From positions 3,286,001-3,350,000 of the forward strand of contig JANUWF010001101.1 of NCBI GenBank assembly GCA_026120185.1: 64,000 bases of DNA, written 5' to 3'. Numbering within the stretch: position 1 is the first letter of the stretch; each line of letters begins with the position of its first letter. Source of the DNA: Voacanga thouarsii. Lineage: Eukaryota; Streptophyta; Magnoliopsida; Gentianales; Apocynaceae. Made by a program: the position numbers and the translations under genes. Of the stretch, positions 56,776-64,000 are shown piece by piece. Below the pieces are notes generated by a model that made no database searches, was not told the DNA's origin, and was given only the letters and a program-made list of their open reading frames with translations.

Positions 56776-58651
56776 TGTTGGAATATATGCCCTATAGACT
56801 AGATTATCTAATGTAATTATCGAATTTATTAATAAAAGAATTTATTCTCAAAATTTGTTTGTGAATTTACATTTTATTTGTGCACAATTTTCGTTTGGAA
56901 AGGACCCATTATGTTTAAGTAAATAATCCATGTGAATGGTGATTTTTCACAGTAAGATATGGTTCACGGGTTACTTAACACATAAATATTTATTATTAAC
57001 CGGTTGATGAGAATGGGAATCTCATCATGTATAGGTTATTGTGTTATAAATTTTAAATGGAGAATGACTTATCTTTAACCAATGAGTAGTCCACTCATTT
57101 CATAGTATGAGCGTATTTCGAATATGTAGAACGGGATCTGTAATAGTAGTTTCTAAAATTACTATTTAAAAGAAATCCAAATTATTACTGTTACAGTGTA
57201 AACTAATACTCTACCGCTTGATTATGAGTTGGTGGTCTGATGGAACTGAAGCATATATTTTGATATACAATAGTTGAGGTTCTTTCGTAGAACCAATATA
57301 CTTATATGTTGGGTATATGTGACTAGTTAGTTAAGACAGATTTGTACAAGATAGCGGTTGCGCTATATCGCCCCTTGTGACTATTCAAATTATCTAATTA
57401 TCCAAGGTCCTAGGGAATATGACTTGGATGTTTACTTTACGGTAGCTTCCTTAGAAAGTGGAAACATTTCAGGAGTCGTGGATCATTAGATTAGAGGTTT
57501 AAGGATGGTAGATGTCTATTAGAAAGGTTAGTACACTCTTCCTCTCTAATTGCACGGTGATGCGTAGAGGGGTATTTTAGTCATTACACCTGTAGATCGA
57601 AGACTTTGCTAACGCAGCATTATCCTTGAGGTCAATATTTTCTTATAGTGATATTAGAAAATATTTAAAATGTAAAAATATAACTATTTATATAACAGAG
57701 GTATTTTAGTCATTTTAGTAGCCAAGACGATGTGTCGTTTGATCCCCGGAATGACCCTTAAGTCGTGAAGGATTTTGGTTAAGGAATTAGTCTTGATAAT
57801 TATAGTTTTGTTTTATTTTATTAGTTTAATTTATTATTGGATTAGAATAAAATAAATATCTATGAGAGAATATTTATTTTATCTAGTTTAATTAGTTAAT
57901 TAATTATTTAGGGCATAAGGCCCAAATTGAATAATTAGAAAATTAATCTAGATATAAACTAGATAAAAAATATAAAATTTTATATTGGTCTATTTGAGCT
58001 TGTTAATTATTTATTGTGTTGTTTAATAAAACCCAAAAAATAAATAATTGAGATTTATGATTTATGAGTGTTCAAGTCCAAGAATAAATAATTTAGCTGA
58101 CCCAATGAATAAGACCAATGGTAAAATAAATTTACAAAATAATAATATTATTAAGTAATTAATTATTAATTTAATTAATTAATTAATTAAGACAACGCGG
58201 GATAGGTCTCGTATTGTTCTGTGTGAAGGATAACATAAAGCATAGGTACTTTCTGTTTTCGCACAGATGAATTATTCTCTCTTAGGGTGTGTAAATGAAA
58301 AATGAATTGAAGCATTTCATTAGAGGAGACACACTGGAAAAAAACCAATTCGTTGAGTGCAAACCCAATTCACAAAAACAAGCTTCTGTGAAACGTTCAC
58401 AGAAGAAAAACATATTGCAAACCCACTTCTTTAAACCTTCACCGGCTGTGCTACGGGCACTATTTTAGAAGATCGAAAGCTTCGTGTAGATGAGACGCAA
58501 TAGATGTTTGCAAGGACGTGAACCACTAATCTCAAATATCCTTATACAAACATCTACACCAGTGCGAAAAGGGCCATTCAATCATAGAGGTAAAATTTTT
58601 GTTTTCTTATCATGCTTTCGTTTTGATGATTTTTGACATTTTAAGCCTTCA
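56776..58651 (+). repeat. 3' LTR of element A
   Basis: 1876 bp, preceded by the purine-rich GTGCAAGTGAGAGAT (56761-56775) and ending CCTTCA at 58651. Confidence 0.92.
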
Positions 58652-58656
58652 AAAAG

Positions 58657-59465
58657 CTCCAAGAACTTAACCAATGGAACAAAAACGTAGAGGATTATCA
58701 TAAAGTGATGGAGATGGCCATGATTCGAGCCAATATAGTGGAAGATAGTAAAGTTACATTGGCAAGATTCTTATAAGGAGTAAATCAAGATATTGCTAAT
58801 GTAGTGGAACTTCATCATTATATGGATTTGGAGGTGATGCTTCACATGGGAATAAAAGTGGAAAAACAACTCAAAAAGAGGGAGATAACCAAACCTTCAT
58901 TCAACTAATCCACTTTATCTAAAATTAATTGGAGAAGGGAAGATAAGGTACCAATCAAAGAAACTCCTAAGGACAAAGGTAAATCCATTGAACCCTCAAA
59001 AATAAATAGAGAAATTGTTCGTTTCAAATGTAAGGGACATAGACATTATCCTACCAATGTCCAAACAATCGAGTGATGATAATCAGGGATGGAGAATTGG
59101 TAACTGATAGTGAAAACAACGACTCCATGCCAGCCCTTGAAGATGGTGATGAAGATGAATATATTGAATATTCTGTAAATGGAGAAGCCCTTATGATAAG
59201 AAGAGTGTTGAACTTACAAGTTAAGGAATGTGACAAATAGGAACAAAGGGAAAATATCTTCCATACAAGGTGTTTTGTCAATGGTAAGGCATGTAATTTA
59301 ATAATTGATTGCGGAAATTGTACTAATATAGCCAGTACTATTCTTGTAGAGAAATTGGCATTACCTTAGATGAAATACCCTAAACCCTATAAATTGCAAT
59401 AGCTGAATAATTGTGGGGAAGTAAAAATTACTAAGCAAGTATTGATAACATTCGTCATTGGAAGG
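58657..59465 (+). pseudogene. Gypsy gag C-terminus and protease (element G, continued)
   Basis: This continues the frame broken at 49352: ELNQWNKNVEDYHKVMEMAM, IANVVELHHYMDLEVMLHMG, then a zinc knuckle remnant FKCKGHRHY near 59025. The linker EDEYIEYSVNGEALMIRRVL and the protease part NIFHTRCFVNGKACNLIIDC, NCTNIASTILVEKLALP follow. The catalytic D-G-G/S is D-C-G here. The frame stops making sense at QVLITFVIGRY (about 59465), at the junction with element T. Confidence 0.82.
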
Positions 59466-59473
59466 TACGTACG

Positions 59474-60545
59474 CGATTTTTAGTAATTTGTGGAGTTTTA
59501 GTATCTTCTAACTTCTACTTGGCCAAGAACACTGTACCTATGAGTTTAGGCACTTCCTAAACCTATAAATAGATGAAAAACACAAGGAAAAATGGGAGAA
59601 TTCATTGATCATCGTAGAAAGTTACTCAATCAAAGAAGGAATTCTTCAATTCAAGGAGAGTTGTACAAGAAGGTCTTCAAATGAAGAAGAATGAGGCTTG
59701 TCTATAAGTGTTTTCTTTTACTTTGTTTTCTTTTTCTTGAACAATGATATTTTAATTATTTTATTGTAAGTTGACATTGTTGTAGATATTCATGATATTT
59801 AGAGATATTTGATCTTTTGATTAATTGGTTGTTATCCTTGGTATTTAATTACTTGTGCTTATTACGAGATTGGTTAATTGTTACTTTCTATTGACTTGCT
59901 TGAAAAATGGGTTGATGGTGGTTTCAATTCATTAGTTTCATACTTGTTATCTTTTAACTTGCTTGAAAAATGGGTTAATTGCTAAGAACTGGTAATTAAA
60001 GGTTAATTGATGTCTGTCAAAATATGAATTTATTGGTTAGTTTCATATTTTAAGTTTGCCAGAATATGAAAATTTAATCAATGATTGTATTTAATGCATC
60101 TTTTGGATAAGACTGGTTGAGACAGAATATGTGATATACTAAGTTACCTAGTAGATAAGGATTCATGGATTGAAAAAAAAAATGAGTCTATTTTAATCCT
60201 TCATGGTGCGAAGGGAATAATTAGTAATGATAATGGTTGAGTTCTTTAAGATCATATTTGTTTGAACAATGGCTTAAATTACATAATTCTACATCCTTGA
60301 TATGTATATATTTTTATTTTTATTTTTTATTTTTTTTTCACTTTATGGAGTCGGTTAAACAATGAAAGAAATGTGATTAATGTCTACTTGTTCCTATAGG
60401 ATCAACACTCGTTTGAACCCTATGCTTGGTTAATGATGAGTACGCTTGCTCATATATGTGATTTGGGTTGAATGTTTTAATTTAAATTTGATTGGGAATG
60501 TGATTAGTTTATGTATGATTTTTATACCCAAGTCCGAACACATCA
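59474..60545 (+). repeat. 5' LTR of element T, left part missing
   Basis: Matches the minus strand of 469-1540: AGTTTTAGTATCTTCTAACT, TTTAGGCACTTCCTAAACC, CTATAAATAG (TATA, near 59563-59572), and the end CGAACACATCA. The first ~430 bp of the LTR are absent at the junction with element G. Confidence 0.8.
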
Positions 60546-60550
60546 AGTTT

Positions 60551-60563
60551 TTGGCGCCATTGC
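60551..60563 (+). other. Primer binding site of T
   Basis: TGGCGCCATTGCC, close to TGGCGCCGTTGCC used by Athila/Tat-type elements. Confidence 0.75.
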
Positions 60564-63500
60564 CAGAGAACAATAGCATGAAAGCTTGGATTTTGTTGAT
60601 TTAACCATGTGAATATGTAAATTTGTATAATTGTTCTTTTTACAAAAACGTGCCATCTTTTGTATCTTTTGTCTCTTGTAATCTAATTTACTAACTTTGA
60701 CTTAATTGACTAACATACTTCATGTTGTATTCTAAATACCACTAACTTTTTTGTTTAGGTAGTTTGTGAATATATCTAATGTGTATGTTTTTCTTTTCTT
60801 TATGTATTCGATTCTTTGCTTTACCTTTTTGTTTTTTTTTTCTTTTCTTCGTTTCTCTATTATTTTTGTTTTTTTTTTTTTTGTGAGGTTGATACAATCA
60901 CGGACAACTATTTTTGGGTACAAAATCAAAAGAGTTACAATGATGTTAAATTTGCAAGATTACAAGCTCGCATACATGTTCTTAGTGAGACGTCATTAAT
61001 AACATTGGTGAATTCTTTTGTTGCCAATACAAATTCATCTGTTCAGTAGCATGAAGAAGCGTCTCAACGATTGAGCTATCAAAGAACACAATTTGCCAAG
61101 TTGGTTAAGGATGCCATAAAGGCCCATATGCTTGAACAAGAGAATCTCTAAGGAAATGAGAGAGGATATGAGACCAATTGCCCAATGTGGAAAGGAAGGT
61201 ATTCAATTTTATTCTACATGCTAATAATTCTAGTCTCTCTTTATCACATGATTTTTTTTAAGTTCCTCTCAGTTCTTGGAGAACAATGGTCCAAATGATA
61301 CTGTGTTAAATTTATCATACCTCAAGGAATTGGATCTTTCAACGCTACATCATAAGAAACCCTTTGAGGATGTTGACGAATTCTACCATTCACTTCAATT
61401 TCAGGGAGATAACTTAGTTTTTATAGACCATGCCTTAAAAAGTAAGGATTTTCTTGATCCCATCTTTAGGAACTCAATTGCTAAGTTCTAAGGGGAATTT
61501 CAATTATAACAAATCTTTCGAATGGTTAAAAGGTGATTTCACTCTTGATGCATTCTTTAGAAACCATGTGTACTTATACATTGACAATAATATTTGTGTA
61601 TCTAAAGAAATGTTAGAGAAAGAGATTTATGTGTTTTGCTTTAATAAGAAAAATTATTTTCATAAGCCTTCTATTTTTCAAAAACCTCTCTTCATTTTAC
61701 ATTCATCATGCCTATCTTTTATTTAGAGCTTTAATTTCCTTTCAAAAGGTTTGAAGAGGAAGCATGATGAGTGTAAAAAGTTTTTGTTTTTATTTTATTT
61801 TATTTTTTATTTTTATTTTATTTTTTGATTTTTTTTCTTTAGTTTGTTTTCTTTTATTTGGGTATGTTTTTATTTTATTATTATTTTTCTTGTGCTTTTA
61901 TTTGTGTTTTGTTTTACAGAAATAGAGTCCTCTTAGACAAGCCCTTCTCTTTACCTCAAGTTTAGATACCTATTAGAGCATTATTGCACTTGAGAAGTAT
62001 TACCTAAACTTTCTAACCCATTATTATTTTTAATCCCTTTGGCAATACTTTCTTGTGTTTATTTGTTGCTAATGAGAACTATGTCCAACTTAAGTGTGGG
62101 GGAGTGGTTTGGTGATATATTTTGTCCAAATTTTTATCAATTTTATTTTGAGCACAAAGTTTAAAAAATTGGAGCTACACCGTCATGGAAGTATTTTCTT
62201 TCTTATCTTTTTCCCGTTATTTTTTGTCCCATAGCATTGTTTATTCTTTGTTCTATTTCTTTGGCCATTGAGGACAATGTCCAATTTAAGTGTGGGGGAG
62301 TGATTCGATTGAAAATTCTTCTATGCATATACCTTATCCATCTTGTGAGCAAAATTTTTAAATTTTTTTTATGATTTTCTTTGGGATTTCAAGCTATATT
62401 TTTAATGCATGTCTTTATGATGGATAGTGCATATGTTCTAAATCATTTATGGCTTATGCATGACTTTTTGCACTCACTTGGACGAAGTAGTTCTTGATCA
62501 AATACATAAGCCATAAATGATTTAAAACATATGCTCTATAATCCTTTACGTTGTTCTTAAACCTAGTTTTCTACTAAAATTCATGGAGCATTTTAGAATT
62601 TACTTGAATACCTTTCGAGGCGAAATAAGAAAGACAGTCATGATTTAACTTAGGGATGACGGTAATAAGCCTTCTTTGGATAGTTTGAGCTTTTCAAGCC
62701 TACCTATTATCATATTATCCCTAGTGCCTATTTTGAGCCTAAATGGTTGATTTCTTTCATTAAAACCCGTCATAATATTTTTTGTCCATTGCTTGTTTAT
62801 GAGAGTTTGAATAATTTTACAAGTCATTATGCTCTTGATGGATGAAAGTATGTGTAAGAAAATATTAAGGAAGAATGTTGGGATAAAAATCATGACTTGT
62901 TACTTTCAGTCATGGATCGATAATGAGTTGAGCTGAAAAAAGGAAAGGAAGCAAAGAAAGAGAAGAAAAAGAATAGATGGATTGGAAAAAACAAAAAAAA
63001 AAAGCTGCTAGAAAAGATGGAAATAACGAAATTGAGAACAAAAAAATAACAACAACAGCAGTGAAAACAATAGAGGAGTGAGAGAAAAGACAAGTGAGTG
63101 AAGAAAAAAAGAAAAGATCACAAAAGGGATGGTGATTGAGTTGTAAAAGTTAAGTTCATATTAAATCTTTGACACCATTACTGAAAATTTGAGTGATCTT
63201 GTAAAAGGAATAAAGAAGAGTTAAGAAAGAAAAAGGAAGAGAAATGCAGGATTTGCTTGAAGTGCATAGGAATTGCTGAATAAGGTTATGGTTTGATTGA
63301 TTCTTGGAATAGGAGAGCAAGAAGAGTTGAAAATTATTGATTCAATTTGTTTATCCTTTTCTTGCGAACTCTCAGTTTCTTTGATTGTTGATTCTCCTAT
63401 ATCCTTCGTTTAATAGTTACATTACAAGCCTTTAGCCTTATATTACAAGCTTAAAAGTCCTACTTGATCTAAGCAGAATCATAATCTATCTCGGATTAGT

Positions 63501-63782
63501 GGAGAGAGTGTATGAAAAGTAAACCTATGGAATGCATATTCTTTTTGAACTAAATTCTTTCCAATGGTTTGAGAATATTGTTAAGTATTGAGATTATTCT
63601 ACTGCGTCATTTATCACTTACATGAGTCTTGCATTGGTTGTGAAAGATATAGTATCATGTGTTTTATGTTATTGAATGAAGAAAGCATTGAAGATATGGT
63701 TTGGAAATTGATTGAGTGATTGATTTAACTTTGTATTTTCCTACTTGTTCTTGATACTTTACTTGAGGACAAGCAAAGAGCT
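60564..63782 (+). other. Internal region of T: short unassigned frames
   Basis: Two modest open stretches, 61276-61491 (LNLSYLKELDLSTLHHKKPF, LVFIDHALKSKDFLDPIFRN) and 61505-61724 (FEWLKGDFTLDAFFRNHVYL, ICVSKEMLEKEIYVFCFNKK), could be parts of one protein joined by a frameshift near 61490. I do not recognise a family. The part 60870-61160 reads NYFWVQNQKSYNDVKFARLQ, then ARIHVLSETSL, possibly a further piece. The rest (61730-63780) is AT-rich with long homopurine/homopyrimidine runs. The motif AGTGTGGGGGAG occurs at about 62094 and 62289. Confidence 0.4.
62424..62539. repeat. 35-bp inverted repeat with 46-bp loop inside T
   Basis: Arms at 62424-62458 and 62505-62539 pair almost perfectly; the core CATTTATGGCTTATG pairs with CATAAGCCATAAATG. 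It would form a stable hairpin in RNA. Confidence 0.8.
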
Positions 63783-63798
63783 AAGTGTGGGGGAATAT
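63783..63798 (+). other. Polypurine tract of T
   Basis: AAGTGTGGGGGAATA directly precedes the LTR start TGATAGGAGC at 63799. Primes plus-strand DNA synthesis. Confidence 0.8.
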
Positions 63799-64000
63799 GA
63801 TAGGAGCTAAATTAGTCATATTTTTCCTAATTATTTGAGGTTCTTTTGTGATATATTTTGTTCAATAACTAGTCATATTCCTTCATATTTGAGATTTTAC
63901 CCTTGGAATGGTGTTTTGTTCATTATTTCAGATTTGTAGGGAAAATGAAATAAAAACGTCGTAGAACAGAGGAAAGGCGGCGCAGGCTAAGGCTCTAGAA
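63799..64000 (+). repeat. 3' LTR of T, start only
   Basis: TGATAGGAGCTAAATTAGTC..., matching the start of the solo LTR read from 1972 backwards. Cut by the window end. Confidence 0.85.

Larger units (their letters stand above)
49353..58651 (+). mobile_element. Angela-like Ty1/copia element A, complete ends
   Basis: 9299 bp, inserted into the gag of G, with the target duplication AAAAG at 49348-49352 and 58652-58656. LTRs of 1875 and 1876 bp begin TGTTGGAATATATGCCCT and end in TTTA/TTCA. A perfect primer site TGGTATCAGAGCT lies at 51230-51242. The internal region has a long non-coding leader, gag, protease, integrase, RT and RNase H in order, all with stops. LTR size, start and layout match the Angela/BARE-type group. 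The LTRs differ at many sites, so this is an old insertion compared with R1 and R3. Confidence 0.9.
47521..59465 (+). mobile_element. Ty3/gypsy element G, 5' part, split by element A
   Basis: Left LTR 47521-48257, Met-tRNA-like primer site, gag to 49352, then element A (49353-58651), and gag-protease resuming at 58657 up to about 59465. There the sequence changes abruptly into the LTR of element T. RT, RNase H, integrase and the 3' LTR of G are not in the window. The gag type (FQGKNDSKAYLDWERNVELV) is that of a common plant chromovirus-like gypsy group; the exact clade is not assigned. Confidence 0.82.
59466..64000 (+). mobile_element. Athila/Tat-like gypsy element T, non-autonomous looking
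   Basis: A 5'-truncated LTR (about 59474-60545), primer site TGGCGCCATTGCC, a 3.2-kb internal region and the first ~200 bp of the 3' LTR. Both LTRs belong to the family of the solo LTR at 469-1972. AAGTGTGGGGGA polypurine motifs occur three times. No RT, RNase H or integrase motif was found in the internal region, so it resembles a large non-autonomous derivative. Confidence 0.75.

Overview
The window reads as intergenic DNA from a flowering plant, probably a eudicot. It is AT-rich, dominated by nested Ty1/copia and Ty3/gypsy LTR retrotransposons, and contains one ordinary host gene: a two-exon ASR (abscisic acid, stress and ripening; ABA/WDS domain) gene at 42972-43873. No RNA gene, CRISPR array or bacterial feature was seen. 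The species cannot be named from the sequence.

Layout. (1) 1-~12660: a decayed SIRE-type copia element (here S), cut by the window start. It has a gag remnant, integrase, RT and RNase H remnants, an envelope-like third ORF and repeated polypurine motifs. It has been hit three times: by an inverted solo LTR of an Athila/Tat-like gypsy element (469-1972, TSD GTAGA), by a solo LTR of an Angela-like copia (from 2368), and by an Ac/Ds-like hAT element (10943-11749, TSD AGTACAAC). (2) 14730-41373: four copies (R1-R4) of one copia family with ~310-370 bp LTRs. R1, R2 and R3 lie on the minus strand and R4 on the plus strand. R1, R3 and R4 have exact 5-bp TSDs. (3) 42875-43967: the ASR gene. (4) 44699-46520: copia and gypsy scraps and a SINE candidate. 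(5) 47521-59465: a gypsy element (G) whose gag is split by an Angela-like copia (A, 49353-58651, TSD AAAAG). (6) 59466-64000: an Athila/Tat-like element (T) without a recognisable RT, with a 5'-truncated LTR and the beginning of its 3' LTR.

Main discovery candidate. R2, R3 and R4 each carry, antisense to the retrotransposon, a gene-like copy of an RKD-type RWP-RK transcription factor. Each copy has a start codon, at least four exons with introns still present, an RWP-RK domain, a leucine/lysine-rich C-terminal part and upstream DNA with an (AT)n tract. The cargo replaces the end of gag, the protease and most of the integrase. All three share the same cargo/integrase junction, which points to one capture followed by amplification. 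R1 has protease and integrase instead, but keeps a short tail of the RKD-like sequence inside its gag. This suggests R1 arose by recombination between a cargo-bearing RNA and a fuller relative. All copies lack an intact gag-pol, yet R1 and R3 have nearly identical LTR pairs, so the family was probably mobilised in trans.

All readings were made by eye. Lineage names are based on motif recognition and were not checked by database search.
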